A stretch of 64,000 nucleotides of DNA from Atkinsonella hypoxylon (Eukaryota; Ascomycota; Sordariomycetes; Hypocreales; Clavicipitaceae), in NCBI GenBank assembly GCA_000729835.1, contig JFHB01000022.1, forward strand, positions 62,001 to 126,000, in the 5' to 3' direction. Positions 1 through 10,508 of the stretch are shown in pieces. The position numbers and the translations under genes are program-made. Each line of letters starts with the position of its first letter. Positions within the stretch are counted from its first letter, which is position 1. The notes under the pieces are model-generated. The model saw only the letters and a list, made by a program, of their open reading frames with translations, did no database searches and was not told the origin of the DNA.

Positions 1-178
1 CGCTCTCGATCCGCATGTGCTCTCAAACGCCTTCACACACCACCATGCGCACAAGTCAAGCGCCCAATCTCTTTGCCCACCTCGTCAATCCATTTTGACC
101 CCTTCACAAGTCACCACGCCCATATATTTTGGAAATACTATTAATGAACGGGGCGCTCAGCATCTTAGCGCCGCCAAC

Positions 179-1328
179 ATGAACGTCACTGCACCAACAG
201 ATCCTTCTACGCCGCAACGGACGCGCGATGACGCCGATGCCACAGGGTCGCCACACTCTCACTCCAAGACGACGCATATCAAAGAAGAAGAGAATGAGAC
301 ATCGATTCTCGACTCCCTCGACCAAGGCTATGAGAGCGATGCTCCCGTAGCCCTGCCAACAGATGCACGGCTCGAACTCGAGTTGGAAAAGAAACGGTAC
401 CCCGGCGCCAGCACATGGGCTCCAGACGAAGAGCGCCTTTTCGAGATTCTGTTCCAGAGGGCCGAACGGCCCATTCTTCCAAGTCACTGGGAAGTAGACT
501 TTCGGGGAATTCCCATCCTAGATACTGTCTTCTCCGCGACTGAGGATAACCGCCCAATCGTGTACAGTCGATCGGGGAAAGAGTTCCAAGGTAACACCTC
601 AAGCACCAGCTACAGTCTGACATTCCCCGCACGATCGTCAAGCTAACAAAGTAAATGAAAACAAAGCAACCATGGCCCTTATCCGTCTCATAGATCTAAC
701 CTCCTCAGTCCGGACAACCGTGCAATCTGGCCTCCGCCAGAAAGCACCCGCCTTAATCAAGAAGTCTCTGGACAAATATCTAGCATGGGCTGCCGAAGAC
801 GGAGGATATTCTAACCTTCGCTATGTGCCGAACATAATCACAGCGGAGCTAGATGCCAGCTTGGAAGAGTCCAGCATCACGGACATGATGGAACAGCGTA
901 TGCGGGCACTAGCTCTGCTGCAGCGGGACTTTCTCCGCCTTGATCGGGACGATGACTTTTGGGATGTCTACGACGGGAATCCTGGCGCCCTGGTGGACAA
1001 GTATATCGAGAAATTAAGAAACAAGGGTGTCCATGACGGTGGTGAGGATGAGGTGGAGGACGAGGTAGTATACAGGAGAACGCCACCCGTTGTGTATGGG
1101 CTGTTCATCTTGCGATCAAGTGTCTTCCTTTTAACGGTCGATAGTGCCAAGGGCGGAGACGCATATGTTAGTTTCCATGTTGATATGCATTTCATGGATC
1201 GACATCAGAGCGTTTGGAACGCCTTGACGGTAGCTATTGCTGTCTGCTTGGCGAGAGATCAGATTGCGCGCCGAGTCGAGGACTTCGAGGAGTCGCCGGA
1301 TGTGCAGGGGAGTGACAATGAAGAATGA
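179..1328 (+). CDS. Conserved fungal protein of unknown function (two exons)
   Basis: I do not recognise a named function. Exons are 179-590 and 667-1328. The intron has a GTAACA donor, a GCTAAC branch site near 641 and an AAAG acceptor, and joining keeps one open frame (357 aa). I chose the ATG at 179 because it sits in a good context (GCCAACATG); an in-frame ATG at 17 would add 54 low-complexity His/Ser/Thr-rich residues that look like translated leader. The N-terminal 60 residues are acidic and disordered. The rest is a compact domain with conserved-looking stretches such as WEVDFRGIP and LAWAAEDGGY, and an acidic C-terminal tail. No signal peptide or membrane segment is visible. I recall similar uncharacterised proteins in other Pezizomycotina. 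It converges with the carrier gene downstream. Confidence 0.7.
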
Positions 1329-1936
1329 GAGGGCTCACAGAGGGAGCAGGGCGTTTCTTGCAAAAGGGCGAGAATGGCGCGGTTTTTTGTGCCCTTAGAT
1401 ACCTGAGTAAGTTGAGGCTACACGATACCCATATTTTGCGTGACACGGTCTGCGTTATTTGCCTTGGATTGAGCTTTGCTGCTAGTGTGAATACGCCCAT
1501 GGGCCTGTCCTATCAGTGCCTTTAGAATCAGCTGCAGAAGCCTGGTAGATATTCAAGACTTGAATCACCATGTTGTTATGATTGGGAGATCGTCGAAGTG
1601 GATTAAACCGCACCACTACATACAATAATAGAGAAATGACAGAACTTTGATACCGCGGTCCCGTCTCTATCCCCAAACGCCAAGCAATGATATAGCCATC
1701 TATATGTGTATATATATATTTTTTTTTCCCAATCCCGCTGTTTTACATGTTGTGCTTGCCCCTTCATCTGGATATAATAGTACATCTCCCGTTGTTTTCT
1801 TCTTGTCCACATGATGTTGAAGATTGAGTTCGATTTCGAATGCAAGAGGTGATAAGGCGTGTGTCTTTGCCAAGTCCGTCTTCTCGAGCCAACCTCTTAG
1901 CCGATGGTTTGCCTCGCAAAAGTGGGAGAGCCGCAT
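1329..1936. other. Convergent intergenic spacer
   Basis: This is the 3' spacer between the first gene (plus) and the carrier gene (minus). It holds AT-rich stretches, including TATATATATATTTTTTTTT near 1710-1728, likely 3' UTR and polyadenylation sequence. The ORFs here are short, overlap on both strands and show no family motif. Confidence 0.5.
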
Positions 1937-3259
1937 TTACATGTCCTTTCTTTCCACTGGCATGAGGGTCTCAAGTTGATGCAATAACCGCTGGTACAAG
2001 AATAGCATACAGCCGCTTTGGATAAATGTCCAGACACCTCGAGGACCAACGCCTCGAAACCAGCCGGCTATGCCTTCGGTGCGATAGATGACCCTCAAGC
2101 CCGTGATCACTGATGATGTTTCAAGGGCAATGGCACCAGGCTGTGGGCGGTGAGTGCTGGGCGATGAGGTAGATATGTGTCGTTTTTGAGCGGCTGCAAC
2201 ATCTTTTATCTTGCATGCCTGGTCGGCAGGGGTGTTGATTTGGGTTTGCAGCCTGGTTTTGACGACGTCGAGAGGGCAGGTAATGACTCCGGCGAGACCA
2301 CCTGCTGCGGCTCCAGTGAGAAGCTCCAGTGGGACACCAATCTCGCGGCTTTGCTTATAGATCCTCGCCCAGGTGTGAAATTGCTCCCAGAACATTAATT
2401 GCAGCGCTGAGAATGGCAAGTCCCGATACAATGTAGCCTTGTAGCCGTGGAAAAGCGCTGCTGCGCCCTCTGTTCGAACGATCGTGCGCGCAGCGTCCAC
2501 AGTGCCTCGGTAGTTATAGCCGGATTTGAAATGGGGGTTGTTGTAGCGGCCTTGCAATTGTAGCCGCGTCTTGAGAACTTCGGAGGGAACGTATACTACT
2601 GACGCAGCGAGATCGCCAAGCAATCCTACCAGGTGTCAGTGGCGTGTCTGTCAATCGACCCTGATGATCGTGGGGGCGAAAGTCCATATATCGGTGGCTC
2701 CTCACCTGCTGAAAGGTATGCTAAATGCTGTTGCAGCCCATGATCTATCAAAAATCGCTTGCTCCATTCATATGTGCCGAAGAACAAGACTGTGCCTGGA
2801 AACGAGCCTCCCAATGCGGGTACCCATCCTCCGTATAATCCACGCCGAACGCCTTCTTGCCTCCATATTGTGTAGTACGATTGTCCCAGCGACCTGTATT
2901 TTGATGGTGTGTTCGGATCGCCTTGTTGTCTCGTCTTCACCGTATCGAGGGAGTGCATGAGCAAGTCTCCAGTAGAACCTCCAATGCCGCCAGCAATCAT
3001 TGCCTAGAGCAAAAGAAAACCTATCAGTTAACCTCTCCTGTCGTGGTATCAATTGTTGCAAGAGATACGTGTTCCCATCAACCTTCCACAATTGAGACTC
3101 TGCTTTGAAACCTACATGGAGATAAGGTGGTCGGCCTTCAGCCTCGATATTGTCCCCTTTCATGGTATGACCGGCAGAGGGCCCTATGATGTCCCTTTTA
3201 TTTGATGATTGCTTTTGGTTCCCGTCTGCATAGCGACATGGCTCGAGCAGGTCGAGCAT
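1937..3259 (-). CDS. MME1: Mitochondrial carrier protein, Mme1-like (Mg2+ exporter family)
   Basis: Mitochondrial inner-membrane carrier closest in my memory to yeast Mme1 (YMR166C), reported as a mitochondrial magnesium exporter. Exons on the minus strand are 3259-3116, 3003-2706 and 2625-1937, giving 376 aa. Introns use GTAGGT/CTAG and GTGAGG/GTAG signals. Three carrier repeats are visible through their PxD/ExxK-type signatures: HSLDTVKTRQQG, VPSEVLKTRLQLQG and CPLDVVKTRLQTQ, each followed by an aromatic/glycine motif such as RRGLYGGW and LFHGYKA. The diagnostic pieces are MHSLDTVKTRQQG, where Ser replaces the usual Pro of the first repeat, and VYVPSEVLKTRLQLQGR. The start is uncertain: 3163 would give a 32-residue shorter protein and 3376 a 39-residue longer one. 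A substrate other than Mg2+ is possible. Confidence 0.88.
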
Positions 3260-3734
3260 AGTCCGAGTAATGTTCCCACTTGCAGATACAGTGGACAAGC
3301 TGGAGGGAAAGAGGCCAAATACTTCAAAAGCAGAGATCGTGGCCCAGCGTGGACCGTCGAAAATCGCAAAATACAAGGAGTCGTCGATATGCCCGCGGTC
3401 GGGAGGTACGGAAAATCAAGGAGGAAAAACAACATAAAAAAGAATTAGAAGGCCACTGTTTCCAAAAAGCCGCGCACAGGTCTAAATGAGTGGATATGAC
3501 TGTGCTCATCTATTTGAGCGTTACCGCTGTACAACGAACGTTGATTTGAGTTAGAGGTGGCGGAGCGACAGGTGAATAGAATGACGCTCCTCCCTGATGT
3601 TTTGTCGCGTGGCCGACATTATCCCCGAATCGATTTTTGTCTACAGCGCCATCGGGTAGCATGGCCGATTGGTCCGTGCGACTACCGCCAGGCTTTAGTA
3701 AGGCTGAGCTGAGCACTGAACAAGCAAGTATCAT

Positions 3735-3766
3735 GTACCTACCTAGGTACCTACCTAGGTAGGTAC
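3735..3766. repeat. Near-palindromic TACCTAGGTA repeat
   Basis: The segment starts with GTACCTACCTAGGTAC and ends with CTACCTAGGTAGGTAC. It differs from its reverse complement only at the centre. The same core TACCTAGGTA recurs in at least six other spacers in the window (near 27210, 35287, 39869, 45985, 46168 and 46349). Confidence 0.8.
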
Positions 3767-3989
3767 GCCCACTATACCTGCCTGCCTTAGGTGTCCTCTA
3801 ATGTACTACCTACGATCGCGTCAGCGCTTGGTCATAGTCACCGAGTCTGCAACGCCTTGTAACTAACATATATTTCTTTTCACCAGAGAACTTCATCCGG
3901 AGCGCAAGCCCGAGGCACGAAACAAACAAATTCCACACTCTCTCCCCCTACCAAGATCTTCACTCTCACCCGTCACCCTGTTACCCAAC

Positions 3990-4148
3990 ATGTATCTCAA
4001 GACTGCCGTAGATTCAGTGCTCTGGCGTCTGATACGAACTACTGCGTGCTCACTCTGTTCCCATCGCCCTGTCTCCAAATCGCCAGCAGTAGTGACCAAT
4101 ATCTATCCTGCACAGGACAGCATAATTATCCTTTTTCACAGACCCTAG
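3990..4148 (+). CDS. Possible small ORF (52 aa), unproven
   Basis: A 52-residue ORF starts with ATG in the context CCCAACATG, directly after a 45-bp pyrimidine-rich stretch that resembles a fungal 5' leader. The product is basic with four Cys (motif CSLCSH near residue 20) and no signal peptide or recognisable domain. It would converge with IMP2, 27 bp downstream. Chance ORFs of this size are common, so the promoter-like leader is the only support. Confidence 0.2.
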   Translation: MYLKTAVDSVLWRLIRTTACSLCSHRPVSKSPAVVTNIYPAQDSIIILFHRP

Positions 4149-4175
4149 GAGTATTCAAAATACACGCACCTTCGC

Positions 4176-4829
4176 TTACTCAACAAGTTTCCTCTCATGC
4201 TCCCACCATCTCACGGGTCCAAACTTTCTAAACGGATACACAATGTGTGTCACCCTCCCCGTCAGCAGCCTCTTGGACACAGGCCCATAGGTATTGCTAT
4301 CCAAGCTTGAGCCAGGCCGCCCGTCGCCTTCCACCCACACGTGTCCTGGGGGAACTTTGACCGTGGGAACAGGATACGGATGCTTTGTTCTCACGACATC
4401 CCCCTCCAGGGCAACCACTCGCTTAACCGCCATGACCTCAGGATGAATTGGACTCCTAGAAAGAGAAACTTAGAAAGCCTATCGCCTGGCGACTGCTCAC
4501 CTCGCAACAAGCCTCGGTCGGGAAAATTGTGCTTTCGCCCATTCCGAAACTGAAACCCACCTCAAAATAACAACCATGCCCCTTTCCAGTCCTTCCTGCG
4601 GCGACCACTTGTAATTTAGAATCATGTCTCGCCGGAGTGTCGAATCTTTGTCCTCGTTCATAAAGGGATACATGGAGACCCCATCGATGAGCGTTAGCTC
4701 AGCAACATGCAGATTAAACCAAGCCATGACGGGAATCCATGTCGCAAAGCCAATGAGAGTCAAGGTTGCCGTTTTGGCGGTGTTAGATTGTAAACCTTTC
4801 AACCGCGCGTATATTGACCTGAAAGACAT
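4176..4829 (-). CDS. IMP2: Mitochondrial inner membrane protease subunit 2
   Basis: Signal-peptidase-like serine protease of the mitochondrial inner membrane. With Imp1 it removes sorting signals from intermembrane-space proteins. Exons are 4829-4561 and 4455-4176 (182 aa); the 105-bp intron splits an Arg codon and joining restores ILR-SPIHPEVMAVKR. Catalytic Ser is about residue 52 in DGVSMYPF and catalytic Lys about residue 101 in VKRVVALEGD; the family box VWVEGD and a DSNTYGPVS stretch follow. A hydrophobic segment (TLIGFATWIPVMAWF) just before the Ser is the expected single membrane anchor. I start at the ATG at 4829 (ACCAATG context); an upstream in-frame ATG at 4937 would add 36 residues. 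Length fits Imp2 (yeast about 177 aa). Confidence 0.92.
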
Positions 4830-5430
4830 TGGTACGGGCGGATGGTGCTTCCGATTGCAGAAGTTGTGAAAAGTTGTGACAGATTGAGGTCTGGTTGAAG
4901 TCTGGTGGGTGCCGCCAATAAGGCCTTTGTGTGCCACAGCTGTGGCAGGTGGCCCGTGAAAGTTGCTAAACCTCTAAGCCCCCTCACTCATCGCACGTAG
5001 CTATTGCAGCTCATGTAGTTTACACCTTACCACGAAACTTAGGTGGAAACATCGCCAGGTTTAAATTATTCATCTTAAATTTAATGCCTACTCATGAAAA
5101 CGCACATTCCGCATCCTTCAATGCCTTTGAGAGGCGTCACGCGCTATTTCGCATGGCTACATGATATGCCAATATCGACCTGCCTCTCGAGCCATGCCAT
5201 TCTCATCATCTTCATATGGTCCCTGCCCTAGACTATTTGACCTCAATGAAACGCAATGTCCAATGTGGAAACATCCTCCTTTTCGTTCCCAGACTATTAG
5301 GTTGACAAGCTGCATTTGTCCCTTTAATTCTGGTCCATCGCGCTCATGCCGTCGGAAAGTCAATCCACTAATATCGTCCCGCCGTCCTGATCTCATGTCG
5401 TCATATTCTTGTCTCCTTGTTTCCGATAGC
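4830..5430. other. Spacer between IMP2 start and eIF2-alpha end
   Basis: Both flanking genes are on the minus strand, so this holds the IMP2 promoter and the eIF2-alpha 3' UTR. ORFs here are short shadows; no motif was recognised. An AT-rich patch (TTTAAATTATTCATCTTAAA) lies near 5058-5077. Confidence 0.5.
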
Positions 5431-6651
5431 TTAGATAGTTTCGGGAATGTTGTCGTCACTCTCGCTCAAGCTCTCATCACCGCTGACTTCAGCGTTCTCG
5501 CGCTCTCTCTTCTCCATCAGGGCCTGCAATTCGGCGTCGTCGCTCTCGGTAACTGCCTTGGGCTCCATCTTGACGGTCAAGTTGCCGCCGGCACCCTCAA
5601 TGCTTTTTCTGATTCCTTCGATGGCTTCTTGCAGGAGGGTGATGCCTTGGTTCTTGTCGAATGAGGTGCTGGTAAGCACATACAGTGGTGGTGATACAAG
5701 CTTGACCTTGACCTGGGTGTCGGCGTTGGCGCCTTCGGCGCTGTTGCCGGCCTCTGCGGTTCTTAGAGCAGTCTTAACGGCGTCAATACCCTCATAGCCG
5801 AAGCAAGTAACCTCAATATCAGCTCGGACCTTGGTTCGCTGAGGAGTAAGTCGTTTGCTGATATACAATTTCAGTTCATCCTCTACAGGCTTGCTAGGGA
5901 ATGTGACATCGTTCCAGACTTCGGCGTTACTAGCAAGCACTATTAGTTGCCGTCATTCTACATGAAGCCAATCACAACGATAGAGAACCTACGTGATAGA
6001 TAGCTTAAAAGCATCGATAGCGTGGCCGTATTTCTTGTTCAGAGGCCAGGCGATGGACTCATACAGAGTCTCGATGGGGGTCTGGGTCTTTTCGGCAACG
6101 TGCCGCATAATCAGATGGACGGTCTTGCTCTTGTTGTATCGCTCCTCACACTTGACCATATCCTCAGGAGACACACGTCGCTTGGACAAATCGATGTAGC
6201 CTAACCAGTTCTCTTGTGAGCTTGTTGATTTCCATGAAAATGACCACCATCTTTCCGACTACTTATATATATATATATATTTTTTGGCGGGCGGTGGGCT
6301 GGATTTGGTGTTAAAAGGGAAATGCCACATACCCTTTTCCTTGTCGACACGGAGCACGACTACGACCTCGTTACGCCCGACTCTAATGAGCTTCTGGATA
6401 CTTCGGATACGTCGTCGTGACAATTCTGAGAGAAGAATCATGCCATCGATGTTGTCGTATTCCAAAAGCTTAACATAAGCACCCATTTCGGCGATCTAGG
6501 CGACACATGTTAGACTCAAACCGACTATATCCCAGGCTTCGCCAAACCACAGCCCAATCTCGAGGATACTAACCTGCTTCACGTTGACCATGACAAAGCT
6601 ATCGATCTCCGGGTATTTCTCCTCATAGAAACGGCAGTTTGTTAACGACAT
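5431..6651 (-). CDS. SUI2: Translation initiation factor eIF2 subunit alpha
   Basis: Alpha subunit of eIF2, which delivers initiator Met-tRNA to the 40S ribosome; its phosphorylation by Gcn2-type kinases lowers general translation. Four exons: 6651-6574, 6495-6333, 6200-5993 and 5929-5431, giving 315 aa, the normal size. The S1 RNA-binding domain starts in exons 1-2. The regulatory serine is conserved in LLSELSRRRIRS (residue 52 counting Met, the classic Ser51). RVSPEDMVKCEERYNKSK and the ADIEVTCFGYEGIDAVK block follow, and the tail has NAEVSGDES with acidic residues. The exon 3/4 junction (63-bp intron) gives KLSIT-NAEVW. Start context is good. It lies head-to-head with BUB3, sharing a 543-bp promoter region. 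Confidence 0.95.
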
Positions 6652-7194
6652 CTTGGCGGCGTTGATTTATGTTCGGATTCGACAAATATTCTTTACGGTT
6701 TTCTGATAAGAGGAGGGGAAACAAAATAGATAAATGTAAGTGGAGTCGGGTCCCAGAGGATCGTCACAGCTTTGCAAAAACGAATTGCCACCTGAGGTCC
6801 TTTTGAATTCGAATTTCAAAATTTCGGGCTATATAGCAAAATTTTCGTCGCCACGCCGTCGAAAAGTGTTTAGTGGCCGGTTGAATAGTCGCAATTCGAT
6901 ACCTTCGTGGTTGTAGAGTCATAATTTTAATATTTTGCTGTGCTGCGAATGGATGGTGGGGTGTGGCGGGGTGTGGCGGGGTGTGGCGAGTTTCTGCAAG
7001 CGGTGTTCTGGGGCAGAATAGGCCGCAAAAGAAGCTCCACACGTGCGTGTTAAAGCTCTGCCAAGCAGCGACACGATGCACAGGCGACTGCTATCACCAC
7101 GTGACCGGTCAAGTAAACAACCAGTTCCCGAAACTGAAAGCTTCGAGATCCAGCGACGGACATTGTCTCGAAAAGCAACGGCACGTACCCAGCA
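6652..7194. promoter_or_regulatory. Divergent promoter region, eIF2-alpha / BUB3
   Basis: This 543-bp spacer separates two divergently transcribed genes. It carries a three-copy 10-bp tandem repeat (GTGTGGCGGG, 6961-6990). No specific factor site was assigned. Confidence 0.45.
6961..6990. repeat. 10-bp tandem repeat, three copies
   Basis: The unit GTGTGGCGGG is repeated twice exactly, with a third copy ending GAG instead of GGG, inside the eIF2-alpha/BUB3 promoter spacer. Confidence 0.85.
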
Positions 7195-8443
7195 ATGGCT
7201 CCCGGTAAGCATTCTCCAACTCGTTGGAAGCCAGCCAAACGTTATCCCGGCCATTTACAGCATTGCTCACTTCAAACTCAGCCACCCAATTCGAGCTCTC
7301 GCCACCCCCATCCGACGCAGTATCAGCGGTCGCATTTGCGCCAACCGATTCGAGCAAGCTCCTTGTTTCGTCGTGGGACAAAAATGTTTACTGTTATAAA
7401 ATCGCATGCGGTGCTTCAGAAGGTACTCTGACGAACACATTTGAGCACAGAGCTCCCGTTTTGGACGTCTGCTTTGGCGCCAACGACAGTGAAGCTTTTA
7501 CTGCTGGCATGGACTGGACCGTGAGCAGGTACATATAAAGACTCTTAGTCCAAGTCGTTCTGTCAAAGCTAATCGCAACCAGATTAAACCTGGAGACTGG
7601 AGACAAAACATCACTGAGCAAACATGGCGCTCCTGTGCGATGCGTCGTGTATAGTAAGGACCATAGTATGCCCCGTCTCCTCCCTCGTTGCCTTGCCACA
7701 GACTTGTAAACTGTTCAATAACCAACCTTTTTTCAGATACTCTTGTCTCTGCCTCGTGGGACTGCACTCTCAACCTCCATAACCTCTCTTCACCGACAAG
7801 TGCACCTATTAGAATATCCCTACCTGCTAAACCGCACGCCGTATCTGCCAGCCCAACCAAGGTAGTCGTTGCCATGACCGGGCGCATCATTCACATCTAC
7901 GATCTCGGTGCTATATCACAGCTTTTCGCCGTGGGAGGTACGGAATTAAAGCCTTGGCAACAGCGAGAGTCTTCTCTCCGGTACCTCACTCGCGCCGTAG
8001 CCTGTATGCCAAACGACGCCGGTTATGCCACATCCAGTATCGAGGGTCGTGTTGCAGTAGAATGGTTCGAGGACACTGTAGAGTCGCAAGCGCGCAAGTA
8101 TGCATTCAAATGTCACCGCCAAGCCGCGCCTGACGGTGACGGCGATATTGTGTACCCAGTGAACGCGCTTACGTTCCACCCAGTCCATGGAACCTTCGCA
8201 TCTGGGGGTGGCGATGGCACAGTGGCATTATGGGATGCCGAAGCCAAAAGAAGGTTAAAACAATACCAAAAGTTTCCCAATAGTGTGGCCTCTCTGGCCT
8301 TCTCTAATGACGGTAAATACCTTGCAATAGGCGTCTGCCCGGGATTCGAGACAGGCCAAGAGGATTACTCGGGAGCCGGTGCGACTGCAGTGCTGGTTCG
8401 AGAGCTTGGAGAGAATGAAGCAAAGGGAAAAGGCGCGAAATGA
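7195..8443 (+). CDS. BUB3: Spindle assembly checkpoint WD40 protein Bub3
   Basis: WD-repeat propeller that brings Bub1 and Mad3/BubR1 to kinetochores by binding phosphorylated MELT motifs of Spc105. Exons are 7195-7204, 7282-7528, 7583-7665 and 7737-8443 (348 aa, usual Bub3 size). The first coding exon is only 10 nt; joining gives MAPATQFEL. Family landmarks: LLVSSWDKNVYCY (blade 1), HRAPVLDVCFGA, GMDWTVSRLNLETG, SKHGAPVRCVVYS, LVSASWDCTLNLHN, and the C-terminal VYPVNALTFHP with FASGGGDGTVALWD, which is very characteristic of Bub3. Intron boundaries are phase-compatible. It is divergent from eIF2-alpha and convergent with the aldo-keto reductase. Confidence 0.94.
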
Positions 8444-8827
8444 TGGCGCAAGATCTACAGCTGTCATGTACTCATCAATCCCAGACAAAAAAATAATGAT
8501 ACGACATGGCCAGGACTCGGCGGCGTTCCGGTGGGCGAAAATAAAGAATGGATGTTGTATTTTCTGGTTGAAGTCTAACAGACCGATTTGTAAATACCTA
8601 CGCCATGAAGTCAAGTCATTGAGTAGGCTTTATAATACCTATTCTCCCAAATCCATCTTGCTTGTATGAAAAACTAATCTGCAATCATCACTTCAAGCGG
8701 TATGTAGGATATGAAAAAGGCTGAGAAGTACCTTACAGTACGCACTGGCGTGATAACTCGTCGATGATGAAGGTGACAGATGAAGCATCATCACCAGGCA
8801 TATTGTGGTTGACAAAAGCCTCGATCA

Positions 8828-10508
8828 TTACCCGGATATGTGTTGGGATTGTAGGGTAGCCACCGCCAACTGTACGTCCTGAATGAAGGATTCTATTCTC
8901 CATTTGTCTTGGGTCGTATGGGCTAAGCTGTTATTAGTTCTCATGGTGTTGCGAGGAACAGATGTGCCTACACATACTTTGACGTCTGCAACATGATCGA
9001 AATTACCTGCTGCTGAGAGCAGCCATATATCCTGCAGAGATTCTTTGGGGAGTTGCTTTCCCCAGAGAAAATTGTGCGGGAAGCCTAGGTCAAACGGCAC
9101 AGCGCCTTCAATTTCTTGAATATCCTCGTCTGTAAGTTCGATCGTGAGTGCTGCGATGTTGGCTTTGAGGTGTTCAACCTTTCTTCCACCCACGACGGGG
9201 AATACATATGGCGATTTTTGCATGACATAGGCCAGGGCAATACTAGTAATAGCGGTATTCTTGCGGAGCGCAATGGCTTCCAAGACCAAACCAATCTTGA
9301 TATCGGCATCACTAGCTTCCAACTTGCGCCCATTATTCATCCGTCGGGCTTCTTGCGATTTGAAACTGCCACCCCCAAGAGATCCCCAAGGCATAATAGC
9401 CATACCCTCGGCTTTGCACATGGGTATGATGTCCCGCTCAAGATCACGGCACGCTGCAGACCACCTGCCTTGGTAGACAGAGAACTGGCGAAGACCATGG
9501 TTTCGGGCATATTCATTCGCTTTACTGCAGGTCACCACCTATGGTGTTACCAATCAGTTGCATGGGAGAACGACTTTGGGGTATTGCTTACCTCACGATC
9601 CAAGCCGGAGCATCACTGATGCCTAAGTATAGAACCTTGCCACTTGCGATGAGGTGGTTCAGGGACTGCATAATTTCTGGAACGGAAGCACTATAGTCCC
9701 ACCAGTGGATATATAGAATATCGATATAGTCTGTTTGGAGCTTCTTCAAGCTAGCATTGACGGAGGTTTGCAGACTTTTGGTGCCGTTACCAACGAAGTT
9801 GGCCATGACTCGAGGCTGATTCGGACCAGCTCTAAAATTGGTCGTGTACTTGGTAGCTATGACTGATTGACCAAAGTCAGACTGCCAACGCACAGCAAGT
9901 TTTCAGAACTGGAGAGGCTCAACTGGACTCACCCATTTGATCACGGTTGCCACGTTTTCTCATCCACTCGCCAATCCACGTCTCCGACTGCTCGAATTGG
10001 TAGCTGTTGGCTGTGTCTATGAAATTTCCTGCAGAGAATATTTTGAATAGTATAACCACGTCGGGATGTAAATGTTCTCGCAGCGATAGCGACTCCACTT
10101 ACCACCCTGTCAAAAGCGCATTAGAAAACATTCTCATCCCATTTGACCAACTGGCGGTTTCGCTGCACAGTGTGCTCAGAGGAAAGAAAGCCATTATAAG
10201 ACGTACCTGTTCAAAAAAGAAATCAAGAATCTGCTCGGTTGTTTCTTGATTGCATTCTCCCATCCAGCCCGCCCTTTATGCCCTAGTTAGTTGCCATGGT
10301 AGCTTACGCCCAAACCTCAAATTGGTTGACTCTCGCATTTTATCATCACTCATTGATTGGATTAGGGACAGCTTCCATACCAAGCGTCGCCAAAATTCAT
10401 CGAACCAAGACATATTGGGCTTACTCGAACTGAAGCGGTTGGACACAGCAGGCGATAGTTCGACAAGGGTGAAGCAGGTGGCTCCACATGAGGCAGTGCG
10501 ACATTCAT
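8828..10508 (-). CDS. Aldo-keto reductase, aryl-alcohol dehydrogenase (AAD) type, with a 4-nt microexon
   Basis: NADPH-dependent aldo-keto reductase of the fungal AAD/norsolorinic-acid-reductase group; the substrate is unknown. Exons: 10508-10381, 10273-10207, 10106-10103 (four bases, GGTG), 10028-9933, 9862-9592 and 9524-8828, giving 420 aa. The microexon is needed to make the GGNFIDTAN motif holding the catalytic Asp; skipping it gives a stop four codons on. Other landmarks: VSPICLGSMNFGDAW, SETWIGEWM, VIATKYTTNFRAGP, DILYIHWWD, GISDAPAWIV, QFSVYQGRW and the C-terminal VVGGRKVEHL. The body matches the roughly 370-residue family length; the last 50 residues do not look like the family. A possible 50-bp intron (8977-8928, GTATGT/ACAG) would give another C-terminus ending at 8733. 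The start at 10508 was chosen over 10565 by family length. Confidence 0.88.

Larger units (their letters stand above)
3260..4175. other. Intergenic spacer with near-palindromic CCTAGG repeat
   Basis: This is the upstream region of the carrier gene and the 3' flank of IMP2. It contains a 32-bp near-palindrome built from CCTAGGTA units at 3735-3766 (annotated separately), a pyrimidine-rich stretch near 3938-3985 and one short plus-strand ORF at 3990-4148. Confidence 0.5.
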
